From Larix kaempferi (Eukaryota > Streptophyta > Pinopsida > Pinales > Pinaceae), in assembly GCA_027924585.1 (NCBI GenBank), contig BSBM01000870.1, positions 6,571,001 to 6,635,000 of the forward strand: 64,000 bases of DNA. Direction: 5' to 3'. The first letter of the stretch is position 1, and the number at the start of each line of letters is the position of its first letter. The position numbers were made by a program, and so were the translations under genes. Below, in pieces: positions 23,081-35,739 of this stretch. The notes beneath the pieces are model-generated. The model had not been told where the DNA came from. It saw nothing but the letters and a program-made list of their open reading frames with translations, and did no database searches.

Positions 23081-24445
23081 AGAGTAGTATCACTGAACAA
23101 CTTCAGATTTGATGCCATAGCTGTGGCCATGGCCTTGCAATCCATCATCCCTAGTCTCTTTAGGATCTCTACCCCATATTTTCCTTGACTTAGGAAAATT
23201 TCCTCGGGATTCTACCACACTTCAAGACCTAAGAAGTAATGCATATGATACTGAGGTCTTTCATCTAGAACTCAACACCAATATTATTCTTTGTTTATTC
23301 TATGAGATTGTCTCCCCGTGTAAAAAACAAGTAATCTACATACAATAGTAGAATCACGGGATTTCCTTCCTCGACTTTGTAATAAAGGTTGGAGTCCGCT
23401 TTACTCTTGGTACACCCCAAGCCCATTAAAAACCCATATATCCTATCGTACCATGTCCTGGTTCCCGTTTAAATCCGTACAAGTCCTTCTTTAATATGTG
23501 CACATGAGTCTTCCTATAATGTGTCTCGAAGCCTAACGGTTGATCCACATGCACTTCGTCTTCCACTATGCCATTCAGGAAGTAGTATTCACATCCATTT
23601 GATGCACCTTCCAATTCATCACTTTTGAAATAACACTTACTGACTTGATCGAAGTGTATCTTTCCACTAGGGAAAATGTCTCCTCATAATCAATGCCTTC
23701 TTTCTGGGAGAAACCTCAAGTGATGAACCTTGCCTTGTATTTCTCGACACTTTCGTCTGCCGCATGTTTAATCTTGTAGATCCATTTGGAAGACACAACT
23801 GAATTCCCTTCTCATCTTGGAACTACCTCCTAGACATCATTCTTCCTAATCGACTAATACTCCTCGATCATAGAATCCTTCTAGAATTTCCTTTCGACAA
23901 CCTCTTAATAACTGGATGTTTCATGAGCATCAATTATTTCACATAGCAGTGCTACATAGATGGAGTAAGTCTGAGGTCTCTTACTTCCTTCTGGAGCACC
24001 ATACTTCTTTGCATCCTAGATAAGTTCTTGTGCCCAAGCTGGTTTTCTTTTATGCGAATTCAATTCTTTCGGTAGATGTACTAGTCTTTGTGGCTCAGTC
24101 ATATCATGATCCTTGGGTTCTTATCGAACATGCTCTCCCACTCCCATGTCTCAATCCCTAGGAGTCTCACGTTCTTCATCATGCTCTTCATGTGAGTGAA
24201 TCTTCCATGACCTGTTGAAAGCAGTTTCTTTGTCAAAGGTTACATCTCTAGTGCTATCGATCTTCTTGAAGCTCAGTATGTATATTCTGTAAGCCTTTGA
24301 TGAATCACTACAACCAACGAAGATTCCTTTCTTTCATGAAGGATCCAACTTGGTCCTTTTCTCTTTCTAAATATGAATGAATACTCGACAGTCAAATATT
24401 CTGAGATGGATGGGGTTTGGTTTGAACATATATGGTTGTAGTCAT
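23081..24445 (-). pseudogene. Ty1/copia pol remnant S2, unit 2
   Basis: A sister copy of S1 on the minus strand. An integrase tail is followed by reverse transcriptase with FLNGIVEDEVHVDQPLGFE (about 23550-23610) and a YVDY version of the YVDD catalytic motif at 23331-23342, then the EVWQ/LSQGKY region. Stops and frameshifts interrupt it. S2 keeps one more catalytic aspartate than S1 but is equally non-functional. Confidence 0.87.
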
Positions 24446-25855
24446 TTAAAACTCGCTTCGTGTAAATAAACTAATTGTTGAATGTAGAATATTCATGATA
24501 TTGGATCATTTCCATCAAAATTCTCATATCAATCCTAGGAATGAAGTAGTTCCTTGGTCATTTAAGTCAAACCCATCATAATGTGATGAATAACCAAATG
24601 TCTATGGCTCGAACCTCTTATTCTCCACATATTTTCTATTTTCTAAATTTGTGACTACGACTAGTCCATATTGTTCTTCTTCTCCTCTTCTTGAGGAGAA
24701 TAATTATGAGGAAATACATGTCTCACTCCAAATTAACCTCCGTCACAAATCCGAGATCATCTTTAGTGGCCATCTTTTCAAGATCCTTCCCCTTGAACAC
24801 ATTTTTGAGATCATCTCTTTAGATATAATTTTTTTGTTTACCTTGAACATGTGTGAGTTACCTATCATTCAATTTCTTAAACTTAGCCCCCAAATTGGAT
24901 AGTTGGTTACACATTACTTCAAATTCTTTGTGAGTAATGTTGATCCTTCGAATGATTTAGTGGGAGAATTAATTTTTAATACACCTATTTCCATTAGATG
25001 CCATTGATATTTACTATATTTATTTTCTATCTCTGCTTTACCACACATTTTGAATCACCCAAAAATAAAACATCTTCTAGTCAAAATTTATTCAAGTTTC
25101 AAGTTAAAATACCTATAAAAACCCTAGTTTGTAGGTTGTCTTTTTGGCTGACCTTGTTCATGAATTATCTATAAAAATTCGTGCCCTTCGAGTCTGAAAT
25201 GTTTTCTTGTACTAGTGGTATTTCTTCTATACCATGTCACAAGTTTGACCCAATTTTGATGTCCCAAGATAGATTTATGGTAAATTTCCCAAAAATTGTT
25301 ATTTTTTAGCCATTTAGGAGAGCCAACTTGTACGAAATAATACATGATTATTTTTTCCTTTTTTGGACCTAAATTCTTGCCACAAACACTATGATTCATA
25401 TTATTCTGGATGCAATAGCTATAATTTAATTTGGGTATCCCATGCTTCATATATAATACCTTTACCTAAAACACCTGTTTGATACTAGTTTTTGGATTAC
25501 TTAAAATGCCTAAATTCCATAGCCAATAAATGCAACTTTTTAATAAACCATGAAATGGAAAATTTAGCATAGATCTAGTTTTTTGATTAATTAAAATCCC
25601 TAAATTCCATAGCCAATAAATGCAACTTTATAATGAACCATGAAATGGAAAATTAAGCATAGATACTTCACTGTGATCAATGAGGACCCTCAAAATTTCA
25701 TTGTGAGAAATATCCTTGAAAAAAAGTTGGAGCGAAAATGGTCCTTATACCAAATGTTATGCAACAAATTCCCAAAAGAGCATAAAATTCTATAAATAAG
25801 AAAGAAAGAGTAATCCAATGCCTTAAGAATGAAGTCAAGATATGAATTATAGTCT
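24446..25855. repeat. Block T, copy 1, with the empty LTR-element target site
   Basis: A mostly AT-rich block repeated at 39926-41330 and, split by a retrotransposon, at 49311-50352 plus 57157-57475. Minus-strand text around 24700-24960 (HKEFEVMCNQLSNLG, then DDLKNVF and DLEKMATKDDLG) looks like an old coiled-coil or gag-like coding remnant with stops. A 93-codon minus frame at 25169-25450 is kept open in three copies but is unrecognised. An 80-bp tandem duplication lies at about 25495-25660. TTAAT at 25540-25544 is the unoccupied target of the 6.8-kb LTR element. Confidence 0.7.
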
Positions 25856-26917
25856 TATTAAATGGGAAAACATCATTTTACAATGTACCAAATACACAAT
25901 ACAAGATGACATGATTCTAAAACTAGGTCTCCTATATACACCAGACAAAAAAACACAATTACAATTCTATCCACCCATACAATTACAATTAACGTCTTAG
26001 CTGACAATATAGGCAATACTAATATAAAAACATAAATATAATGTCACAATATATAGGGATTGACATAGGCTAAGTGAGGTTTTTGGTGTGTGGGGTGGGG
26101 GGGTGCTATTTCCCTCTCATGGTAGGTGTTAGTAGCAACCCTTATAATCATCATGTTTTTACTGTAACTTTAGCTGCCAAAATAAAACCATTCTCCAATG
26201 ATTTAGGTTCAAAGATATGTACCTCATTTTGAAAGATATAGTTTAATGTGCCCATATATAAATTGGAGTATTTGAACTTCGTAATTGGGTAGCTTATTGG
26301 ATCTTTTGCTTAAGATTTATCGATTGCATAAAAAAGGTGTTTCTTTCAATATCTCCATAATGTACTATCATTTCATCCTCAAATTTAGAGCAAGAAAAAA
26401 CAGAGTCCCTTTTATGGTTAGAAATTCATTGGTACCATAGGACTTGATTAGGTTCTAAATGCAACAATGCAATAGTTACCTGATTAGGTTGTAAATATAA
26501 ATATAAGGATCCAATAATTACCTTTCGTATAGTCAACAATATGGTAGATAATAATACTATGGTTGGTTGATTATTGTTTATCTAGTCATGATAAATATTA
26601 TTGTTTATCTAGTCATGATAAATATACTATGGTTGATTATTGCTTATCTAGTCATGATAATATTCCTATGGTTGATTATTGCTTTCGTAGTTATTCGAGT
26701 TAGACTCATAAGACAAACGTGGCCGGTTTCGAATCGACACCTTATTCCAATTGGGTGTACATTGTTTTGCGCTTTACATCGATATATAATAATGAACCCA
26801 AAAGACAAACCAACTACTACGAATCTCTTCCAAGTTCCAACAATCTCGCTTGGGCACTTTTTTTTTGTTTGGGTATTTTACCTTCAGTTGGCGCAGTTGT
26901 GACTGTGAAAAGAAGAC
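25856..26917 (+). promoter_or_regulatory. Block P: upstream region of PPI copy B
   Basis: About 1 kb upstream of the start codon, shared with 57476-58549. TTATTG(T/C)TTATCTAGTCATGATAA occurs three times between about 26571 and 26665. A TATA-like TATATAAT lies at 26783-26790, 128 bp before the ATG. A G-rich run occurs at about 26090-26103. A frame from 26719 overlaps the start codon but begins upstream of the TATA-like box, so it would not be in the mRNA if that box is used. Promoter activity is inferred. Confidence 0.55.
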
Positions 26918-28310
26918 ATGGCGGCTGATTCAAACTCCCATCAGGAATTTTACTTTGTTGCATATCCATTTCTGGAGTTGCCTGAGTTGAAATCGGCTGA
27001 GAAACAGTTTTATGATAATCTTAGAAAACGCAATGAAATAGTTGACATCTTAGACACTAAAACGGTACGTAAAAGTGATCTACGCTGCTTCTTTTGTTTT
27101 AACTTATATGTTTTCAGTAGCAACCAGTAAACTCGTCTGTATAAGACTAATACAGTTTATTATGATTGAATTACTATTACCGATATGACAATATTATAAT
27201 GTAAACTGAAACCGCTGCTTCGTCTCAGGAGGAGCGGAAGGAACTTGCTGAGAAGCTAAATCCTCTCGAGGCTGAAGAAGAAGCGCTCATGAAACGGTGC
27301 GAAGAAATACGCCAAAGGTTATCGGAATTGAACTTCAAATTCACGAATGCGAGAGAGCCAGAAAACCTTTGCTCGTCTGAAGCCGAGATTGATCGAGAGG
27401 TACTGTGATGGTTACTAATTTGAAGATTGAATATGCTATTTAAAACATGTTATAGAGGCGGCCTCCCTTAATAAATGCTAATGCTGGCGTATGTTCCTCT
27501 GCAGGAGAGAGAACTAGAGTCACAGATATTGGAAGGGCGCATTACAGGAACAGAAGAAAGGCACTTGCTGAAACAGATAAAAGATTTGGACAGGTCAAGA
27601 GGACAAGTTCTGAGCATTGAAGACTGGAACCTGAAGAGAAAATTGAAAGATATTTCGAATGGAAGGAAAGAATTGAGCCGTATTGATTCCGAAATTTCCG
27701 CTTTGAAGAAGGACCGCCTGTATTATGTTCAAGCCACCAACCAGGCCCATTGGTCTCTCGAGCAGCTCCGTATGCAACGATATAATATCGTAGGTTTCCT
27801 ACTACCCTTTTCTCTTTTCGCTTTCCAAATATTTTAAAGCAAATTACAATAACAGTTAAACTTAAACATATAGTAAGAATCACATATGAGAAATTATATA
27901 TTTTATGAGTCCTAATCTGTACGGCTTAATTCCTTCGTTCAGAATGAACTTTGTTTGCAAATGCGGGCTGAAATGGAGAATGCAATATTTGACTACAGGG
28001 TTAACCCTAACCCTAACCCTTCTGCTCTAAAAGACAGATCAAAATTGGAGGTATTATTCTGGTTTTAATTTGTGTTTTTTCCTTTCTCTGCTGTGAGGAA
28101 ATTAAGTTAATAATCCCTTAGCTTTGTGGGCAGAAAAGAAATTAAGTTAATAATCAATCTCACTTGCAGGTTGAGAAATTCATGAGAAGATGGAATGAAA
28201 ATAATGACTTCAGACAGGAATATCAACGCAGAATGTCCATAGCCGGCAATGCACAATATCCCCGTAAAATAATGACTTCAGACAGGAATATCAACGCAGA
28301 ATGTCCATAG
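26918..28310 (+). CDS. Proton-pump-interactor-like protein, copy B
   Basis: Five exons: 26918-27064, 27229-27399, 27505-27789, 27943-28050 and 28170-28310. All have GT-AG borders and keep frame, giving about 283 residues. The start is the ATG in AAGACATGGCGG, beginning MAADSNSHQEFYFVAYPF. Family hallmarks are the N-terminal FYFV segment, NLCSSEAEID at the end of exon 2, a long charged coiled coil in exons 2-3 (EERHLLKQIKDL), and VEKFMRRWNENNDFRQEY in exon 5. PPI proteins are known to bind the C-terminal region of plasma-membrane H+-ATPase and stimulate it. Known family members are about twice as long and end in a membrane anchor that is absent here. A 68-bp duplication in exon 5 shifts the frame, so the protein ends KIMTSDRNINAECP rather than as in copy C. 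Expression is unknown. Confidence 0.82.
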
Positions 28311-28336
28311 CCGGCAATGCACAATATCCCCGTAAT
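28201..28336 (+). repeat. 68-bp tandem duplication in PPI exon 5
   Basis: ATAATGACTTCAGACAGG begins at 28201 and again at 28269, a 68-bp offset. Because 68 is not a multiple of three, the second copy is read in another frame and stops at TAG 28308-28310. Copy A has the same duplication (14185 and 14253). Copy C does not. Confidence 0.92.
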
Positions 28337-30899
28337 TCTGTTGTTGCATAACAGATCCCAAAATTAAAATTATTAAATTAATGTGTTTATGTTTATTTAA
28401 AAAAAAAATAGTTTATATTTTTTGCTACAAATCCTGAGATTACAATTTAAATTACTAATATAAATTGTTTATGTTCATTTAAAAAAGAGCTAACACATAA
28501 ACAAATACAACTCTCTACATTACATAAGACAACTCTTGTATTTGAACACTAGTATTTGAACACCACTCTCTACATTACACAAGATTAGTTTGAGAGTTGT
28601 GTTCAAACACAAGATTAATTCAAATACATTATGAGATGTTTGTGTAATGTAGACATTTGTGTTCAAATACATTACATAAGACAACTCTCTAAATTTTATT
28701 GTGTTTGACTTCTTGATTAGTTTATTAAGACTAATACAAGATTTAATAGCTTTACATTAACAAAATTATCTCAACAAATTGGAGAAAGGCTAAACAAGCT
28801 CCAAAAACAATCAATTAAAGAATTAATAATGCTAAGATAATCATTGTTATCTTTATGTACTGAGTGTTGTTTAAGGCATGGTATTGGGATTTTTGGTGAT
28901 ACCAATAATGTTGGACTAGCAACTAACCACATCAATTTATATCTATTGAAAGTTAGTAGTATTTAGTTTTTTTTTAAAATATGTGTTTTAATTTTAGACA
29001 TATTAAATAGAGCTAAAAAGTTTCTGATGCACTCAAATAAATGATCACATTCTTAGTCTAAATTTTTGTTAGTATGAAATCCAGGCTTTTTTACTACTTA
29101 GTGATGTGGTTTTGTTACAATTTACATAAATAAACCATGCCACAAAAAACTTAGTGCGATCTTGTATTTATATCTCCTTGCATTTATATTTAAAAAATTA
29201 TTCAAACACATTTACCACATAAAAGTCCATAAATTTAAACAAGCATAAATTACATGGAAAGTTGTCCTCATAAAAATAGTAATTTTATAATCTTTAAAAT
29301 ATAACATTCTCAATTCTTTATAAACCTTCAAAGAAAATTAAAACTTAAAAAGAAACCATAATAAAAATGAAATATAACCATGATAACTATGAAATATAGA
29401 CACGTATGATACCTATATTCTTCTACATCACCATAAATTACTATACCCGTGAGATTTTTAAAAAAGTTAATCACCATTGTGATTGATTATTACATTATCT
29501 CATATTCACACACATTCTCAACTTCAAGATTCGTACCTATCGATTCTATTAGAGTTAATGGTAAATAACCAAAATATATAACCAAGTGATCACTTATCAC
29601 ATAGTGATACTAACAAACCCGTCTAATTCATCCTATCATAAGTAGGAAATTCATAATTTCATTCATGTACCACACTATTCTTGTTTCTATCCTTTCAACA
29701 AGGGAGTATAGTGGGCTTATATTTGCTTCCTATTCTGCACAGGTCATCTCCCTCCCTTCTTATTATGGGATAAAGGTTAGATAATTGCATCAAGAGTAAC
29801 TAAGTGCCGAGTATTGGGGAGATGTTGTAACGAGTAATGTTGTGTAACATTATGTAACATGGTGTTCTAATAAAAAAATAAAAGTAAAAAAATAATATGC
29901 AAATGATGTCTTAAATGTAAACAAAAATAGTTTGAGGAATATAAACCACGATCCTTCCATTTAAGTGCATAAGGATGAAGGAGGGTGTAATAGCAAGTGC
30001 ATTTTATTGATAATGCATTTGGAAAACAAATTCTCTTTTGGGCCATTGTTGATTATGCAAGAAATAGGGAAATCATGGGAGAGATGAGAATGTGTGATAA
30101 AAGATGATATTGAGGTTTTAGGGTAGTTGAGTGCTATATCAAGGGGAATGTTTTAGGTCCCCTAAAATATGTGGTTAGGTATACAAGATATTTCTTTCTC
30201 ATGATGATCTTGATTTAAAAAAACATCTGCTTGATGGATTATGTTTGCTCACTTCTTCCCTTGCTCTAATTACATGATTCTTTTCCACATCTCCTTGTAT
30301 TTATCTTCTAGCGCTTTCATTCGTCAGACATGATTAGTTTCTTAGATTTCACTCCTTTGCTTCTTGATATTTATTGTTTCCATTTTCCCTTTGATTTCTT
30401 CAAGTTGATTCCAGCAGTTTTTCTCTTTCTCATGCCCAAGTTACCAATTCTGCCTCCACTTATCCAACATGTGAACTAGTAATCCATGACACTCTTAAAT
30501 CTCTTTGAGGTGCGAGCAACACCACCCTACTCCTCATCATGGCTCTAGAACTTCACAATAGGTGCACCATGTTGGGATGATGGTGTTTTGTTGCACTATG
30601 TTTGACCTTTTCTCTGTGTGCCTTACGGTTTTGTAGTTGGTGTATTGATTACATATTGATCCGATTTCTTTTTTGAAAGAAACAAATCTTTATATATTCA
30701 ATATTCTAAGAAAAAATTGTAATTACATATTGTCTAGCCTCACAGGTTCAAAAACGAGTGAGTACCAAAAAAATACCAATCTTACTCCTTTCCTTGAAGC
30801 TTCTTGGACTAATTCAACATCATCCATTGACTAGAAGAGCTACTGCAGGGTGCTGATTTTCATGAGTTTCTACCTCTTCCAATGACTGCCAACTCTTTA
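28311..30899. repeat. Block Q, copy 2
   Basis: The non-coding downstream block of PPI copy B, nearly identical to 14295-16815. It contains hairpin-capable repeats of ACAACTCTCTACATTAC near 28510-28690 and no recognisable gene. Confidence 0.8.
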
Positions 30900-32257
30900 C
30901 TTATGCCTTGTTTTTGAGGCTATGTCATTTTCTTCGTACATTTCTCTCTGGGATTGTCTCTCCATCTTTGTAGTTACTTTCTAGGAAGTAAATTAGAGTC
31001 ATACCTTGCTTTTCATAGGAGTCAATTCAATACGTCCCTTTGACTTATTTTTGTGGTCATTTGTTGGACATTAATACAAGTATTTTATCTTATACTCTTA
31101 GTGGATCATCACCTATGGGCGTTCTTCATCGTGTAAGTTTATGCATGCTTGAAAAGAGTTGACTTACAAGAAAGCTAATTGAGGATTGAGATTATCCTAG
31201 CTACTTAACTGCGAGAACCAAAGTCCATCAAGGCTTTTAAAGGTAACTTAATGTCATTAAGGGTACAATTTTGTTAGAGAGAAAACCATAAAGGCTAGAA
31301 GAATGGTGGCCTATATTTTGATTAAATATTTTTCACATCATTAAGAAGAAGAATGATAAAAAGGTGGTTTGGTGCAGTTCATTTTCATTATGATAGAGCA
31401 AAATTATATGTATCTTAGTACATGCTAGTATGCTACAAATACATAAAGGTAGAATTGTATTTGAGGAAGGACCAGCTGCACTTCTTTTACAATTTTAAGA
31501 GCATGTGTGATAAAAGATGATATTGAGCTTTTAGGGTAGTTGAGTGCTATATCAAGGGGAATTTTTTAGGTCCCCTTAAATATGTGGTTAGGTATACAAG
31601 ATATTTCTTTCTCATGATGATCTTGATTTTAAAAAACTAATGCTTGATGGATTATGCTTGCTCACTTCTTCCCTTGCTCTAATTACATGATTCTTTTCAA
31701 CATCTCCTTGTATTTATCTTCTTAGATTTCACTCCTTTGCTTCTTGATATTTATTGTTTCCATTTTCCCTTTGATTTCTTCAAGTTGATTCCAACACTTT
31801 TTCTCTTTCTCATGCCCAAGTTACTAATTCTGCCTCCACTTATCCAACATGTGAACTAGTAATCCATGACACTCCTAAATCTCTTTGGCGTGCGAGCAAC
31901 ACCACCCTACTCCTCATCATGGCTATAGGACTTCACAATAGGTGCACCATGTTAGGATGATGGTGTTTTGTTGCATTATGTTTGACCTTTTCTCTGTGTG
32001 CCTTAAGGTTTTGTAGTTGGTGTATTTCTTTTTTGAAGGAAAATTTTTTTTATATTCAGTATTTTAAGAAAAAATTGTAATTACATATTGTCTAGCCTCA
32101 CAGGTTCAAAAAAGAGTGAGTACCAAAAAAATACCAATCTTACTCCTTTCCTTGAAGCTTCATGGACTAATTCAACTTCATCCATTGACTAGAAGAGCTA
32201 CTGTAGGGTGCTGATTTTCATGAGTTTCTACCTCTTCCAATGACTGCCAACTCTTTA
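30900..32257. repeat. Truncated R plus second partial Q
   Basis: Block R begins at 30900 but breaks at about 31500 (ACAATTTTAAGAG), where it joins the middle of block Q (CATGTGTGATAAAAGATG). Q then runs to 32257 and into a full R. GAG is shared at the join. This looks like a local backward template jump or unequal crossover that added about 1.36 kb. Confidence 0.8.
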
Positions 32258-35200
32258 CTTGTGCCTTGTTTTGGAGGCTATGTCATTTTCTTGGTACATT
32301 TCTCTCTGGGATTGTCTCTCCATCTTTGTAGTTACTTTCTAGGAAGTAAATTAGAGTCATACCTTGCTTTTCATAGGAGTCAATTCAATATGTCCCATTG
32401 ACGTATTTTTGTGGTCATTTGTTGAACATTAATACAAGTATTTTATCTTATACTCTTAGTGGATCATCACCTATGGGCGTTCTTCATCTTCTAAGTTTAC
32501 AAAAGCTTGAAAAGAGTTGACTTACAAGAAACCTAACTGGGAATTGAGATTATCCTAGTGACTTAACTGCGAGAACCAAAGTCCATTGAGGCTTTTAAAG
32601 GTGACTTAATGTCATTAAGGGTACAATTTTGGTAAAGAGAAAACCGTAAAGGTGAGAAGAATGGTGGCCTATATTTTGATTAAATATTTTTCACATCATT
32701 AAGAAGAAGAATGATAAAAAGGTGGTTTGGTGCAGTTCATTTTCATTATGATAGAGCAAAATTATATGTATCTTAGTACATGCTAGTATGGTACAAATAC
32801 ATAAAGGTAGAATTGTATTTGAGGAAGGACCAGCTACACTTCTTTTACAATGTTATTTATTAATGGTAGATGGGACTCTTTATTCAAAATAAAGAGTGAA
32901 AATTGGGATATTGGAATCACATGCCTTCAGCCCAAGGATGGAATGAACACTAGGTAAATTGTAATGTCAAATAAAATTTAAACTATGATTATTAGCACAG
33001 ATAAAATAATGGGATTTGAAATAAAAAATAACAAGTCTTCCATCTGAGTTATTTTTTAGAAAAGGTGGTTATTTGATGACATTATACCTAATTGATGCCC
33101 TCCTTATTAGTCGAGACAATTTAATTGTTTTTTTAATATTGATTCCTTATCGATTTGATGGGATATTATATGTTTGCAAGCATAATTGGCATTCCTTAAT
33201 GTGTATGCATCTAAGTTATGCAATTTGAGGACAATGATTTGTATCTAAATCTTAACACGATATGTATGATGTTTATAACTTTATATTATAGAAGTATGAT
33301 ATACTTTTTTGAAATCCTCTAGCTTGGTTCTAAAATGATTTTGATGAAGATTACCCCATTATCATGTTGTATCTAGGATAATGGTTTTAGTTATTTCACT
33401 TATTCAATTGTTTAGTCTATTTCTTTTCATATTTCGCTTATAGGAGTTGTTTTGCTATGTCCATAGTTTGAAATTGTTGCATTGGAGTTTTGAGTTCCAT
33501 GGCCCTAATATACCGGTCTTTTGTTGACAATAATAAAATCAACTTATCTATCCTATCTAATTTATCGATATTGAGCGAAGTAGAGTGGATACTTTAAATT
33601 TGTTATATTGATATTGTATTAAAAATGGCTAGTGTATCAAGCAAGGCACACATCTTCCTTTTTACAATCATTCAAAGCTCATATGTTTTCATTGTTTGAA
33701 GAATTGATTGTGGATGATCTTTTCTCGATCTCACCTGACTTATTAGAAGACAATAGTTCATTGAACATTGGTGTTGCAATATTTGAAAGTTGGAAACTAG
33801 TTCATGCCTCATGTTACTGTCAATAACTTGCAAATTTATTAACAAGAATTGATTGCATGTCACTCTTGACTATTACATGCTACTCTTGACTTGTAAATGT
33901 TCAAAATACAAAGGGGTATTTAAATTTTTTACCCAACAATTCCTATAGTGGCATATTAAATTAATCATGTTTATTAACAATCTAATGAATATCTTTTGTA
34001 AAGTGATGCAATCACACCAGCATAGAAATACAAAAAATGTTGCATCTTATAGGATCTATTTGTTGAGATTACCAATAAAAATCCAAAAGTATTAAGCATT
34101 GCTACAAAAAAAAATGTAGTATCATTTAGAGAGTATAGATTGATTCTTCTACTTGTAGATTTAGCCAGAAGATGCCTAAACATAGAAAAATTGTAGAAAA
34201 CATATTAGGGATCATTTTATTTACATGGAAAATTTGTAATTTCATTTCTTGCAAAACAAAATTACATATATGAGATACCCTTGGAATTCAAAATTCAAAT
34301 TCTTTCTAAGGTTAGAGATATAATGGAACTAAAATTCCATTTTGAAAAAATGAAGTTTACTTGGGACTTCATTTTCATTTTGCAAAACTAGTGAGGGAAA
34401 ACATTTATTTAGGTCAACTATAATAATCTGCAACATGGGAAGGTGAGGATCAAAGTGAGTTCTTTGAGCCTCACCTCTCAAGATTTAACACTAAATGTAT
34501 TTAGAAATTAACAAATATGAATAGCACACACTTATAGATGAGACAAAATATTAAATGACTCAGATTAAATGAACTCTTAGTAACCATATTATAGCAATTA
34601 CACATGTGGGTCCACATTTGACAAGTCAAAGAGAGATCGTTAATCCATGGTCTTCATTTAATAATATATACTAAATACTCTAGCTACTTAGGTATGAATA
34701 GACTCTATAACCATAAATTGAATGGATGACCCCTCATTCAACCCAATTCTTTCGGGTTTAAGTTGGAAAGTGTCCCTTCTTTCCTCCTCGTGATTTAAGT
34801 ATTAGAGCATTAAAACTAGAGAATAAAGGATTGTTGAACTGAAACAATGTCTGTAGAGATGACTAAGTGCTACACTAAGTTGCATGTTAAACTATGATGT
34901 GATAGAATGAAGATGTTGTTTCTTACGAAATATGTGCTGGTGAAGTAGATGGGGCATGGAGCCAGGCAAGTTGCTACTAAGCCAATGTATTCTCGATGGG
35001 GTGCGGATCCAGAATGGATGTCAGACCTACATGATTCATGCGTCTATGTGACCATGTGAAGAAGAATGATACTCGTGTGGTGCATTCTCAAGAGGAGCTA
35101 AGCAACCTCGAAATGATGACTAGATTGTTGAAAACAAACTGTGGGTGATCGATCGATATCTACAACTATTGAGTTCTATACTACTGAAGTTGTGGTATGG

Positions 35201-35739
35201 CGAGTGCTTCTAGAAAAGTGTTGTGGCACTACGGGAGCTAGGAGGAACTAGAGCTGAAAACTAAAAGATAAAAAGGTGTTGATAATAAAAATGAAGAAAA
35301 GCCAAAAAATTCCCATACCTATGAGAGGTTCACTGCTGGGTGGAGGTGAGCGATATAGAGAGAAACCATTCTACCAAAAGAGCTCAATTGTGGTGTCAAA
35401 ATAAAAAGGAATGCAAATGAGAGATGCAGAAGAGGCATACAGTGGAGGAGAGAGAACGTCTACATGAGAGATAGGGTGATTGGGTATTTTTGAAACGGAG
35501 GTAGGAGTGGACTATGTCAGCTAGGGATGAAGTTGAGCATGTTGAAAGGAATGAATTGCGAGTGGAGAGAACTAAAATCAAAAGGAATATTCATGTATAG
35601 TGGAAATAGAAGAGTGTTAACCGCAAAGCTAGAGACTGGATTGTGTTCATCAAACAAATCAACGAACCAATCATATGCATTGTGGCATTCACTAGTTCTG
35701 GAGTAGTATCACTCAACAACTTCAGATTCGATGCCATAG

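Larger units (their letters stand above)
16816..32257. repeat. Tandem array unit 2 (most complete)
   Basis: The reference unit, about 15.4 kb. In order it contains R, S1 leader, S1 copia remnant, spacer, S2 leader, S2 copia remnant, T, P, PPI copy B, Q, a truncated second R (30900-31500) and a second partial Q (31498-32257). It is related throughout to 32258-41335 and to parts of 41336-62548. Confidence 0.85.

Noticed and set aside
25169-25450. 93-codon minus-strand frame in block T (also 40649 and 49977)
   Set aside because: Unrecognised and shared only through recent duplication. Neighbouring sequence has many stops, so at most it is a remnant.
26719-26928. Upstream frame overlapping the PPI start codon as a regulatory uORF
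   Set aside because: It starts before the TATA-like box at 26783, so it is probably not transcribed from that promoter.
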